Made by a program: the position numbers and the translations under genes. A model generated the notes under the pieces. The model was not told the DNA's origin. It ran no database searches and saw only the letters and a list, made by a program, of their open reading frames with translations. From Pterois miles (taxonomy: Eukaryota; Chordata; Actinopteri; Perciformes; Scorpaenidae), in NCBI GenBank assembly GCA_947000775.1, contig CAMQGK010000058.1, forward strand, positions 1,330,001-1,394,000: a DNA stretch of 64,000 nt. The letters run 5' to 3'. Positions within the stretch are counted from its first letter, which is position 1; every line of letters begins with the position of its first letter. Shown here piece by piece: positions 49,021 to 60,086 of the stretch.

Positions 49021-51241
49021 TCTCTGTGGATCTGAACCGTCTCTGTGGATCTGAACCGTCTCTGTGGATCTGAACCATCTCTGTGGATCTGAACCATGTG
49101 GATCTGAACCGTCTCTGTGGATCTGAACCATCTCTGTGGATCTGAACCTTCTCTGTGGATCTGAACCGTCTCTGTGGATCTGAACCATCTCTGTGGATCT
49201 GAACCGTCTCTGTGGATCTGAACCATCTCTGTGGATCTGAACCATGTGGATCTGAACCTTCTCTGTGGATCTGAACCGTCTCTGTGGATCTGAACCATCT
49301 CTGTGGATCTGAACCGTCTCTGTGGATCTGAATCATCTCTGTGGATCTGAACCGTCTCTGTGGATCTGAACCATCTCTGTGGATCTGAACCATGTGGATC
49401 TGAATCATCTCTGTGGATCTGAACCGTCTCTGTGGATCTGAACCATCTCTGTGGATCTGAACCATGTGGATCTGAACCGTCTCTGTGGATCTGAACCGTC
49501 TCTGTGGATCTGAACCGTCTCTGTAGATCTGAACCATGTGGATCTGAACCGTCTCTGCAGATCTGAACCATGTGGATCTGAACCGTCTCTGCGGATCTGA
49601 ACCGTCTCTGTGGATCTGAACCGTCTCTGTGGATCTGAACCGTCTCTGTGGATCTGAACCGTCTCTGTAGATCTGAACCGTCTCTGCGGATCTGAACCGT
49701 CTCTGTGGATCTGAACCGTCTCTGTAGATCTGAACCGTCTCTGCGGATCTGAACCGTCTCTGTGGATCTGAACCGTCTCTGTGGATCTGAACCGTCTCTG
49801 CGGATCTGAACCATGTGGATCTGAACCGTCTCTGTGGATCTGAACCATGTGGATCTGAACCATGTGGATTTGAACCGTCTCTGTGGATCTGAACCATGTG
49901 GATCTGAACCGTCTCTGTGGATCTGAACCATGTGGATCTGAACCGTCTCTGTGGATCTGAACCGTCTCTGTGGATCTGAACCATGTGGATCTGAACCGTC
50001 TCTGTGGATCTGAACCATGTGGATCTGAACCATGTGGATCTGAACCGTCTCTATGGATCTGAACTGTCTCTGTGGATCTGAACCATGTGGATCTGAACCG
50101 TCTCTGCGGATCTGAACCGTCTCTGTGGATCTGAACGATGTGGATCTGAACCATCTCTGTGGATCTGAACCGTCTCTGTGGATCTGAACCATGTGGATCT
50201 GAACCATGTGGATCTGAACCATCTCTGTGGATCTGAACCGTCTCTGTGGATCTGAACCGTCTCTGCGGATCTGAACCATGTGGATCTGAACCGTCTCTGT
50301 GGATCTGAACCATGTGGATCTGAACCATGTGGATTTGAACCGTCTCTGTGGATCTGAACCATGTGGATCTGAACCGTCTCTGTGGATCTGAACCATGTGG
50401 ATCTGAACCGTCTCTGTGGATCTGAACCGTCTCTGTGGATCTGAACCATGTGGATCTGAACCGTCTCTGTGGATCTGAACCATGTGGATCTGAACCATGT
50501 GGATCTGAACCGTCTCTATGGATCTGAACTGTCTCTGTGGATCTGAACCATGTGGATCTGAACCGTCTCTGCGGATCTGAACCGTCTCTGTGGATCTGAA
50601 CGATGTGGATCTGAACCATCTCTGTGGATCTGAACCGTCTCTGTGGATCTGAACCGTCTCTGTGGATCTGAACCGTCTCTGTGGATCTGAACCATGTGGA
50701 TCTGAACCATGTGGATCTGAACCATCTCTGTGGATCTGAACCGTCTCTGTGGATCTGAACCATGTGGATCTGAACCATGTGGATCTGAACCATCTCTGTG
50801 GATCTGAACCGTCTCTGTGGATCTGAACCGTCTCTGTGGATCTGAACCATCTCTGTGGATCTGAACCATGTGGATCTGAACTGTCTCTGTGGATCTGAAC
50901 CGTCTCTGCGGATCTGAACCATGTGGATCTGAACCGTCTCTATGGATCTGAACCGTCTCTGCGGATCTGAACCATGTGGATCTGAACCATGTGGATCTGA
51001 ACCATGTGGATCTGAACCGTCTCTGCGGATCTGAACCGTCTCTGTGGATCTGAACGATGTGGATCTGAACCATCTCTGTGGATCTGAACCGTCTCTGTGG
51101 ATCTGAACCGTCTCTGTGGATCTGAACCATGTGGATCTGAACCGTCTCTGCGGATCTGAACCATGTGGATCTGAACCGTCTCTGCGGATCTGAACCGTCT
51201 CTGTGGATCTGAACCATGTGGATCTGAACCATCTCTGCGGA
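49021..51241. repeat. 2.2-kb minisatellite built from 15-bp and 19-bp units
   Basis: The shared core gtggatctgaacc is completed either as a 15-base unit (ending at) or a 19-base unit (ending gtctct or atctct). The two lengths are interspersed irregularly. Variants (tctgcgg, tctatgg, gaacgatg, gatttg) recur in the same order at intervals of about 455-465 bases in the distal half. This shows higher-order duplication. Stop-free frames of 507 and 505 codons exist on the minus strand in two different overlapping phases, so neither is a credible gene. Confidence 0.98.
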
Positions 51242-51945
51242 TGTATAAATTGTATAGTAATAATAATAATAGTTTCTGTTGTTACACCAACAAGATTTGA
51301 ATAGATTAAAGTTTTACTCGACTTTTCAGGGTTTGGACTCCTGCTCCTTGACTGCAGCCTCTTTTATTGACACCATGTGATCATTTATTATGATTTATTA
51401 TAAGATCATTTATTCACACTGTCCTCATTCACTCTTCCTACCTACTTAAAGTATTATTATGCACTATAATATAATACAAGGTTGACATTTTTAAGCTACT
51501 GTACTTTACTGACGTCACGTCTGTAATTATAGGATCAGACTCACCTGGACCTTCGTAGGAGAAAGTAAGTTTATGTAAGACATCATATGAGCTGTTGTAT
51601 GAGGATAAGTTTATTCTTTATATATCTTAAATGGTTACTTACAAACCTGTTCAGGAGAGTTTTTGGTCTTTTACAGTGTTTTAGTGTGGTTTTTGTGCTG
51701 GTTTCTGGTTTTAACCAGTTAGAAACCGTTTGAACTGGGATACAGATGAAGAGCAGGTCGGTGAGGAAACAGGTCTTCTCTTTCATTCACGCTCTGGTTT
51801 TGCGGTTTTATTTTTAGGTGACAACAGCGCCATGAATTCTTGATGAGACGTCGAGGTTTGCAGAGATCATTTCTCGAGGGAGACAACTAAATGACCGAAT
51901 TCATCTGTCACCAGGAAACGGCCAATCCCACCAGGACAGCTAATA
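51242..51945. other. Non-coding stretch, no gene recognised
   Basis: AT-rich; nothing identifiable. Confidence 0.4.
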
Positions 51946-51965
51946 TCTATCTATCTATCTATCTA

Positions 51966-52013
<48 letters not shown>
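51946..52013. repeat. (CTAT)n(AT)n microsatellite
   Basis: About six ctat units run directly into about twenty AT units. Confidence 0.97.
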
Positions 52014-52017
<4 letters not shown>

Positions 52018-52640
52018 TGTGAATATCTGCTGTTGATTGATGGTGCTTGTGAATCAGATGCAGCCACGTTTTAGAGCTTTTCTGCTGATTGGCTGCTCTC
52101 GCTGTGGTTCACCCTCTCTGGATGTTGTGCACCAACACGCCACGCCGTCATTTCCTCCTCCGGATTTGAAGCGACAGCCCATGGAGAGCGTCAACAGCTG
52201 GAGTTCAGCCACTTCCATCTGTTCTGATGAGCAGGATGAGGCGGCGGGTCTCTGAGGGAACCTGCTAGAAATAAGACTCATTTTAAAGGATTCTTCATTG
52301 AATTAGTAGAAACACCTCTGTGTTCAGATTTATGCAGCACCACGAAATGCTGAAACAGCAAAGCAAATGTCCTTAATTTGAATTATTTTCTTACGAAAGC
52401 TTATCTTTCCTGCCAGGAGGACTGTAATCAGAGTAGGTGGCACATGTGTTGTTTTCCTCCTGTGTGGGAGCAGCTCTGCTGATATTCCCTCAATGTTGGT
52501 TATTTCATCGGCCATCACTCGCCAGCGTCCAGATGCAGAGTGAAATTACACGTCTAATAGAGACGAAGACGACGAGCAGCAAAACGAAGTCGTCTGGTAA
52601 AAAAACACTCAGACTCAGGAACGTGGAGATGCACCTATCT
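52014..52640. other. Non-coding stretch, no gene recognised
   Basis: ORFs on both strands overlap at 52037-52281 without recognisable motifs. Confidence 0.4.

Positions 52641-52668
<28 letters not shown>
52641..52668. repeat. (CA)n microsatellite
   Basis: About 14 CA units. Confidence 0.95.
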
Positions 52669-52672
<4 letters not shown>

Positions 52673-52932
52673 ACTGTTACACACCGATAGGGACACATTT
52701 TAAAAATTAAATGTAAAGCAGCTCGTAGTTACTGTTAGTAACAGTGACAGTTTACTCGCTAAGGCTCACTTTTCTACGGAAGCCCTGAAAGGCAATATTT
52801 TTATTTTATTTTTTTTCTGGTGAATTTTTTTGGGGATGATTTTGGGTTGAAGTTTCCTTTTTCTCTGACTCTTTGGGGAACAGGTTGAAGATTTATTATT
52901 ATTATGATTATTATTATTATTTATTTGTGTTT

Positions 52933-53140
52933 GCCACTGCCGAGGTGCCCCTGAGCAAGGCACCAAACCCCCAACTGCTCGGGGCGCTTGTCAGGAGCAG
53001 CCCCCTCACTCTGATACCTCTCCATTACTGCATGTATGTGTGTTTCAGGTCTGCATGTACCATGTACGAGTTAAACAGAGTGTAAATTGAATTTCCCCAT
53101 TGTGGGACTAATAAAGGTAGATCTTCTTCTTCTTCTTCTT
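52933..53140 (+). mobile_element. AFC-like SINE, 5'-truncated copy
   Basis: It starts within the body at gccactgccgaggtgcccct and continues through gagcaaggcaccaaacccc to the tail aatttccccattgtggga, ggactaataaaggtagatc and (ttc)n. The tRNA-like head is absent. The tail is nearly identical to the copy ending at 54993, so both belong to one subfamily. Confidence 0.85.
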
Positions 53141-53351
53141 GTTGTGCTACTTATTTCAGCCACTGGAGGGCTCCACCTCCTCATGTAGGACTAAACATTC
53201 AGATTCTCTCCAGGTGAGGTTTAACTTCTCACTGCTCTCTAAATGCAAAGGTACGTATAGACCGTTTCAACGGCACTGCGTTGCTAGGCGACAGCTTGTG
53301 TCCATGTTTACTTCCTGTCAGTTTTTGTCATTCAAACCAACCCGATGTGCC

Positions 53352-53471
53352 GGCCGTTGATCCCGATGTTCGGAGGTCAACTTCTGTGTCCGTCATGTGC
53401 CGTCGTTGGGCCCAAAGCCTTTTTCCCATAGACCTCCACTGAGAAACAGACGTCTGTGACTCAGAGGATCA
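53352..53471 (-). repeat. Dispersed repeat, inverted partner of 2425-2560
   Basis: The reverse complement shares gatcctctgag, acagacgtct, gtctatgggaaaaag-type and gatcaacg blocks with 2425-2560. The family is unnamed by me; fish genomes contain many such atggaagtctatggg-type repeats. Confidence 0.65.
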
Positions 53472-54053
53472 TTGATTAGAGGAATCGGCTCACCGGTACC
53501 AACACGCTGACGCCATGTTCACCTGTAGCTAGCTGTCGCTGTGTGAAGGGAGGAATACATGCTGTCAGAGTTAGTATGGACGTGTACCAGAGTATCTGTA
53601 GTATGTGGTGATGGGTGAAGGTTCAGTCTCTGTGTAGATGGTGTAAAGGAAGAGACAGAGGACAGCGTCCCGACGGATTCTGGTGTTGGTGAGCGAGTTC
53701 GTATTTGTCATACGTTATCTATAAAGCTTTAAACATCCAGCGAAACTTGAGTTCCTTCAGGTTTTTATTGCTGAAGAGGTGACAAAGTATGATCGGACTG
53801 CGTCTGGTAATCCCCGTCGGCCTCATAGCCTTCCTTAGGAGACCACGTCTCTGTACATCCACCGTATACCTCACCGTCGGTGTGGTTCAGACGGGAAGAC
53901 CTGTGAGACGTGTGCCAAGTCGGGACAGACTTGTGCTGAATGAGTAGTCAATGAATCTTTGATTGAGTCAGTGACTCAGGAGTCTCCTAACAGAGTGATG
54001 GGAGTCTCCCTGATGTGCACTGGCAGATGAGCTGCATGTACTCTAATCCCAGC
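53472..54053. other. Non-coding stretch, no gene recognised
   Basis: No exon or repeat family assigned. Confidence 0.4.
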
Positions 54054-54654
54054 ACAGGCAACACGCAACACGCAACACGCTACAGGCAACACGCTACAGG
54101 CAACACGCTACAGGCAACACGCAACACGCTACAGGCAACACGCTACAGGCAACACGCAACACGCTACAGGCAACACGCAACACGCTACAGGCAACACGCT
54201 ACAGGCAACACGCTACAGGCAACACGCAACACGCTACAGGCAACACGCAACACGCTACACGCTACAGGCAACACGCTACAGGCAACACGCAACACGCTAC
54301 AGGCAACACGCTACAGGCAACACGCTACAGGCAACACGCTACAGGCAACACGCAACACGCAACGCACTACAGGCAACACGCTACAGGCAACACGCTACAG
54401 GCAACACGCAACGCACTACAGGCAACACGCAACACGCTACAGGCAACACGCAACGCACTACAGGCAACACGCTACAGGCAACACGCTACAGGCAACATGC
54501 TACAGGCAACATGCTACAGGCAACATGCTACAGGCAACACGCTACAGGCAACACGCAACACGCAACGCACTACAGGCAACGCACTACAGGCAACACGCAA
54601 CGCACTACAGGCAACGCGCTACAGGCAACACGCAACACGCTACAGGCAACACGC
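54054..54654. repeat. 7/14-bp minisatellite, left part
   Basis: Units caacacgctacagg (14 bases) are mixed with 7-base slips (caacacg) and variants acgcactacagg and acatgctacagg. The reverse order of the same units continues after the SINE at 54994. ORFs such as the 306-codon plus-strand frame are repeat artefacts running into the SINE. Confidence 0.97.
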
Positions 54655-54664
54655 AGTCTCCCTG

Positions 54665-54993
54665 CGGCAGTAGCTCAGTCTGTAGGGAGTTGGCTTGGGA
54701 ACCGGAGGGTCACCGGTTCAAGTCCCGACATGGACCAAAAACTGAGTGTGAACTGGTAGCTGGAGAGGTGCCAGTTTACCTCTTGGGCACTGCCGAGGTG
54801 CCCCTGAGCAAGGCACCAAACCCCCAACTGCTCGGGGCGCTTGTCAGGAGCAGCCCCCTCACTCTGACACCTCTCCATTACTGCATGTGTGTGTGTTTGT
54901 GTGCATGTACCATGTATAAGTTAAACAGAGTGTAAATTGAATTTCCCCACTGTGGGACTAATAAAGGTAGATCTTCTTCTTCTTCTTCTTCTT
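54665..54993 (+). mobile_element. AFC-like tRNA-derived SINE, full length, inserted inside a minisatellite
   Basis: The head cggcagtagctcagtctgta holds the A box (about 54671-54682), and the B box ggttcaagtcc is at 54715-54725. The body gctggagaggtgccagttta and gccgaggtgcccctgagcaa leads to the (ttc)n tail at about 54970-54993. The same minisatellite lies immediately on both sides, so the SINE interrupts it. Target duplications cannot be told apart from array units. Confidence 0.92.
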
Positions 54994-55373
54994 CAACACG
55001 CTACACGCTACAGGCAACACGCTACAGGCAACATGCAACACGCTACAGGCAACACGCAACACGCTACAGGCAACACGCAACGCACTACAGGCAACACGCT
55101 ACAGGCAACATGCTACAGGCAACACGCAACGCATTACAGGCAACACGCAACACGCTCCAGGCAACACGCAACGCACTACAGGCAACACGCTACAGGCAAC
55201 ACGCTACAGGCAACACGCTACAGGCAACACGCAACACGCTACAGGCAACACGCTACAGGCAACACGCTACAGGCAACACGCAACACGCAACAGGCAACAC
55301 GCAACAGGCAACACGCAACACGCTACAGGCAACACGCAACAGGCAACACGCAACACACAACACACAACACACA
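54994..55373. repeat. 7/14-bp minisatellite, right part
   Basis: Continuation of the caacacgctacagg array beyond the SINE, decaying into caacacacaacacac at the 3' end. Confidence 0.97.
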
Positions 55374-55930
55374 GCCTTCAAGCAAAAAGTGAAAAAAAAA
55401 GAGTGACATACTGAGTCTAAATGCATGGCTTGGGTTATGCGGGCTGCACATTTGCATACATTACTCTGTACTATCTACTACCTGCTACTGAACATGCAAC
55501 AAGCCGCCCAGCACTGTGTCATTAAACTTGTTGAACATGCTGCAAATAATTAAGCAGCAGTGTCAAGTGTCTGGAAAACAAAGTGACTGATGGATGTTGA
55601 GCGACGCCTCTGTGTGCAGTTATGACACATTATGTGACAGTAATCTAACCAACAATCACTGATGAATATTTGAAGACGAGACGCAGCGGAAACAACCCTC
55701 CTCAGCTGAAGGTCAGATTCCTCGTCTTGGCTTCACTCTGCTGTTATCTGGAGCCCCGGAGGGTTTGAGACTGGATGTGATTAGGAGGCGGCCGTCCTGC
55801 TGCCTTTAGGCCCATCGAGTGTGAACGGGCAGCATTCGATGCTGAATTCATAAGAGCCTGTTGGTGACTCTGACAAACAGGCCCAGACATTTGGGAGATA
55901 AATCCAGGAAGGTTATGTTGGGTAAATTAA
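55374..55930. other. Non-coding stretch, no gene recognised
   Basis: Single-copy-looking DNA without identifiable features. Confidence 0.4.
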
Positions 55931-56720
55931 CACATTTTTATAAATCAGGGATTTTTAGAGATCTGTTAATTTAGACAGGGATTTCCTCAGGGATCGCTGA
56001 CTGGTCCAACTGTTTACTCTTTATGTTAATGATATTTTTGATGTTCAAATTTGTCATTTTTGCAGATGAGACAAGCATCTATTTGTCTTTTTGTTTGCTG
56101 CTGAAGGAAGCTGGAAACCATCAAGACCTGGTCGGATGTTAATAAACTACTACTGTCAAACTAAATTCATGGTTTTTAGAAACTGAAAAGAAATCACCAG
56201 TTAAAGATTGGTGATGTTAAAACTGAAGGAGTTTCTGAGAGCAGATTCCTCGGGGTTGTGATTGATCGTAAACTAACATGGAAACAACATATTGACGATA
56301 TTAAAGGTCAAATATCAAAGTCAGTATTAATCCTGTATAAATCTATGGATATATTAAGCTATAATAATAATTTATTGTTCACTGATACGTCCTTATACTT
56401 CTGACTGTGTGGAACTGTGGGGGTCGACTTTTAAAATGACTATAAATTCAAAAACGAGCCGTACGTGATATCAATAAGGCTGCTTACTGTGATCACACTA
56501 ATCCTGTTTATTAGTTCACATGTTATGAAATTTAATGATTTGGTTTATTATAAAATAATAAAAATAACGTTCAGAGCCAAATCAGTGTCTCTCCCAGATG
56601 GCGAAAAAAAGTTTTCATCACTATGGATGTAAATATGATCTGAGAGGTATTTATTAGTTTACAAAAAAAACAAAAACAAAAAAAAAAAAACAGGTCAAAT
56701 TATGGAAAAATGAGTCTGAA
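55931..56720 (+). mobile_element. CR1/L2-like LINE reverse-transcriptase fossil
   Basis: QGSLTGP at 55988-56008 corresponds to the QGSxLGP motif. After a frameshift comes YVNDI. The catalytic box at 56059-56070 reads FADE, with the second Asp replaced by Glu, followed by TSIYLS. From 56246 about 50 codons stay open as FLGVVIDRKLTWKQHI and onward, the thumb-proximal block of this lineage. Later KFNDLVYYKI homology (about 56530-56560) is shifted again. Stops and shifts make it non-functional. The QGS motif separates it from the RTE/Rex-like copies at 41.5 and 44.9 kb. Confidence 0.8.
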
Positions 56721-57149
56721 CAACTGTCTTAACGTGTAGCGTCATCGTCACATCTAACTTTTAACTTGTTTGTGATTAAACACCGTTAAAATAACTGGTA
56801 TTGTTAACACCGGTTGTACGGTGTGTTTATTTATTAGCAGGTGTAAACAGGCTTAAACTAAGACGGTGTAGACGTGATACCTGCTGAACGTTAGCGTGCT
56901 AGCATGCTAACTGAGGTACGACCTCACAGAGCCGCTCGCTCCGCTGACTGGACTATTCCTGTATGAATCCCATAAATCCCTTGTGACTGTGGGTCGATGC
57001 TAACTGGCCCTCTCCGTTTCAGACACTGTGGAAACAAAGAAAGACCATCATAGCTGCACTGGGATCTGGACCGCTCATATCAAGACGACCCGTTCTAGTC
57101 ACGCTGTGCACTTCCCTCCTGTCAGATTAATGTGATGCTTATCCAGAAA
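56721..57149. other. Non-coding stretch, no gene recognised
   Basis: gctaac/gctagc motifs near 56890-56910; otherwise unremarkable. Confidence 0.4.
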
Positions 57150-57370
57150 AGGTGTGTAGGCGCTCAGCAGGTCAGGGCGCCGTGCACGCCGCTACCGGCC
57201 CTACCTTGCGTGGGACGCCACGCGGCCACAGGAACGCCGGTAGGCCGGTTGACTGGCCGCCCCGCCTCACGCGCCACCCGCCTCCATCGCTAAGCCGTCC
57301 TGACGGGTCCAGACCCCCAGGACTCCACCGAGGGGACGCCTGGAGGAGCAACGGCTGGCGTGTACTGCTG
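57150..57370. other. CpG-dense orphan segment
   Basis: This stretch of about 220 bases is markedly GC- and CpG-rich (gccgtgcacgccgctaccgg, cgccacgcggccacaggaac) between AT-rich flanks. It is not a tandem repeat. One plus-strand frame of 84 codons spans it (57152-57406) without recognisable domains. It could be a small CpG island, a foreign or repeat-derived insertion, or an exon of an unknown gene. Confidence 0.5.
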
Positions 57371-58800
57371 ACATGTTTTATTTTTCTTTTTGTGTCTATA
57401 ATTTAAATTGCACAGTTAGGTATTCAGGCTAATCCATGAGGCTGATTTGTGTTTGATCAAAGAGAGGAAAGACAATCAGAGCTTGTTCATCTGCAGTACG
57501 ATGCTCTCCATGCAGATTGTTTGACTGACAGTTAATTGTACTTGTTATCTGTGGGAAGCCATTATGAATTCATCTAAGTAGGACAGGATGATTGGCTTCA
57601 TCAGAGTCTGTATTAATGTGATTATCATCCTGTGGCTTAGTGTCCCGCTGGTTTGCCGTTCCTGAGGAAACACTGAACACTTTCATCTGCTGGAGTTTAT
57701 TAGAAGTGTGTCAGCACAAAATACGGCTTTAATCCAAAACTTATATTAGCTATTAAAATCCACAAGGAAATGGCATTTTTTCTATGTACAGGACTCACTT
57801 GCAGTGACATGTGAAGGCTGTTGTCACCGTCAAGAGAAAACCTCAGATTGTCAACGTGGGTTCAGCACGTTAAAAAGTACGTGGAGTGTTTGTGGCAGCG
57901 GCAAACGGTAGAATCAGTAACTGTGATTGAATGAATGTCACATACCAAAGGATCAATAAACTGAAAAGACAGCAGACGGGTTCCTCCAGTGATGTGGAGA
58001 ACGTCGGAGAACAGTTCCAGTGAGATGAACAGCAGCATCTCACACTGTAGGAACAGCTGCTGCTCCACATCTGGGTGGCAGCGGTTCATTATGACACTGT
58101 GAACTGATTTTATTGATTATGCTACAGTGGTTGATTATGATTGGATAAAACTCCACCAGCTGCAAAATGTGGATAAATATATTACTCAGTGCTTTTTTTT
58201 ATTGGGCATCATGTAAAATATTGACGTGAAGCATAAATGGAGGCTCAGCTCAGGTTGTGGTTAGATGAGAGCTGCTGCGATGCAGACAGCTGCTGACCAG
58301 CTGAGACAACATCTGGAGAGTAAAAGTAAATAATGAGATAAAATCTCTCTCCAGAACCTCCAGAACCACAGAAAAACAGAGATAACGGAGCCAGCAGCAC
58401 CACTAAAGCCCAGCTGGTCCGGTTCGGAGGATCTGGCAGATCCAGCGTTGAAACTGCAGACTGTGTTTCAGTGAAACTTCCTGTTTGTCAGCGTGTAGAA
58501 GAACGCCGGTGGACGTGAACGTCTACGGCCGGTGTTTGGTTCGTCGTTCTGGTTCTACCGCGGGAAACACGCCTACGTTGGTACGAAGGACTCAACAAAA
58601 ACCAAACCACTGTTATTATCATGTCCCATTTCTGCCAGTAGATCCCTAAACGCTGAATAAATAAATCCTTCAACCTGCAGCGGTGCAGGTAATAATGCTG
58701 CGAGCAGCCGAGATTAAACCAGAAACTGAGATTATATTTATTTTACGCTTCATGCTTTTTCTTGTGTGTTATCTTTGATAAGCTGAACACATGTAAATAT
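57371..58800. other. Non-coding stretch; possible regulatory DNA at 57400-57660
   Basis: The first 260 bases are single-copy-looking and contain tttgatcaaag at 57452-57462, a palindromic TCF/LEF-type motif, plus several TAAT cores. Whether it is conserved cannot be judged from one sequence. The remainder to 58800 has no assigned feature. Confidence 0.3.
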
Positions 58801-59357
58801 GTGTGTTCGTGTGGGTGTGTGTTTGTGTAGGTGTGTACGCAGTGTGGGTGTGTGTTAGTGTGGGTGTGTGTTCGTATGGGTGTGTATGCAGTGTGGGTGT
58901 GTGTGCAGTGTGGGTGTGTGTTCGTGTGGGTGTGTATGCAGTGTGGGTGTGTGTTCGTATGGGTGTGTATGCAGTGTGGGTGTGTGTGCAGTGTGGGTGT
59001 GTGTTCGTATGGGTGTGTGTGCAGTGTGGGTGTGTGTGCAGTGTGGGTGTGTGTGCAGTGTGGGTGTGTATGCAGTGTGGGTGTGTGTTCGTGTGGGTGT
59101 GTATGCAGTGTGGGTGTGTGTGCAGTGTGGGTGTGTGTTAGTGTGGGTGTGTATGCAGTGTGGGTGTGTGTGCAGTGTGGGTGTGTGTTCGTGTGGGTGT
59201 GTGTTCGTGTGGGTGTGTACGCAGTGTGGGTGTGTGTTAGTGTGGGTGTGTATGCAGTGTGGGTGTGTGTTCGTGTGGGTGTGTATGCAGTGTGGGTGTG
59301 TGTGCAGTGTGGGTGTGTGTTCGTATGGGTGTGTGTGCAGTGTGGGTGTGTGTGCAG
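58801..59357. repeat. 16/17-bp GT-rich minisatellite, about 33 copies
   Basis: Units cagtgtgggtgtgtgtg alternate with cgtgtgggtgtgtatg and tagtgtgggtgtgt forms. Frames are open on both strands (VWVCVQCGCV-type and HTHPHC-type peptides) because the unit lacks stops; these are not genes. Confidence 0.97.
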
Positions 59358-59837
59358 CGTATGGAAGCAGCTCTGGTAATGAGAGCACAGCTCACGCTCA
59401 GCTTCAGGGAAGTTTAAGGAGGCGGCGTTTCAGCCTCAGGAATTATGAGGCAAAAATATTTTATTAATGTGCCATTAAAAATTGATTCTTGTTCATTCCT
59501 TTCTCTGATAACTTTCACCTACTTTGTATGCAGAGGGAGAGTTTCATTTCCTCCTTTAGTGGTGTGATGCAATAAGCTCTAAATGTTCTTCATCCACAAA
59601 CGGCTGGATTACAGCCAGAGAACCTGCCAGTCAGCGCGCAGGGCTAGAAAAGACCGTTATCCTGATACTGCTGTCTCTGCTGCAGTCGACTGACATGAAC
59701 TCAACACCGATGAACTCCTGCTGGTATGTGCTTTACTACAGTCCAGTGACTGATGCAGGATCAGACCTGGATCTGTGGACGAAGTCAAGGGCCCAAATAA
59801 AAACTAATCAAGGAAATAAAGTGATATTTTATTGGAG
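59358..59837. other. Non-coding stretch, no gene recognised
   Basis: Nothing identifiable. Confidence 0.4.
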
Positions 59838-59984
59838 TTATTGTGGAGTTTGTGTGTTCTCCCTGTGTTAGCGTGGGTTTTCTCCAGGTTCTCCGGTTTG
59901 TCCCGTAGGTGTGAATGGTTTTCTGTCTCTGTGTGTCCCGTGGTGGACTGGAGACCTGTCCAGGTGAACCCACCTTCACCCAGA
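59838..59984 (+). mobile_element. SINE family B fragment, plus orientation
   Basis: It carries gtgtgttctccctgtgttag, gtgggttttctccaggttc and gtggactggagacctgtcc, in the order seen at 26.6 kb, but lacks the tRNA-like head and the block with the cccacagtcc motif. Confidence 0.75.
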
Positions 59985-60080
59985 GCTGCACCTCTCCAGC
60001 TACCAGTTCAGCGTTCACAGTTCACACTCAGTACCTGGTCCATGTGGACCAAGCCAAGTCCTTACAGCCAGAGCTACTCC
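59985..60080 (-). mobile_element. AFC-like SINE fragment, minus orientation, internally deleted
   Basis: The reverse complement reads gtagctctggctgtaaggac, ttggcttggtccacatggac and aactggtagctggagaggtg, so the A-box region is joined close to the post-B-box region with the B box lost. It directly follows the family B fragment. Confidence 0.65.
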
Positions 60081-60086
60081 CCGTTT

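Noticed and set aside
48975..50922. Two minus-strand ORFs of 507 and 505 codons (HRDGSDPQRRF-type peptide)
   Set aside because: Both arise from stop-free 15/19-bp satellite units, overlap in different frames, and have no promoter, domain or non-repeat core.
54665..54740. Possible tRNA gene from A and B boxes
   Set aside because: The box pair is the head of a SINE with SINE body and tail attached; it lacks a proper cloverleaf end. The same holds for 61973 and 48095.
54015..54935. 306-codon plus-strand ORF (YRQHATGNTLQAT-type peptide)
   Set aside because: It is translation of the 7/14-bp minisatellite running into a SINE; neighbouring frames are equally open.
58801..59467. Cysteine/valine-rich ORFs resembling a secreted Cys-repeat protein
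   Set aside because: They are translation of the GT-rich 16/17-bp satellite in multiple frames.
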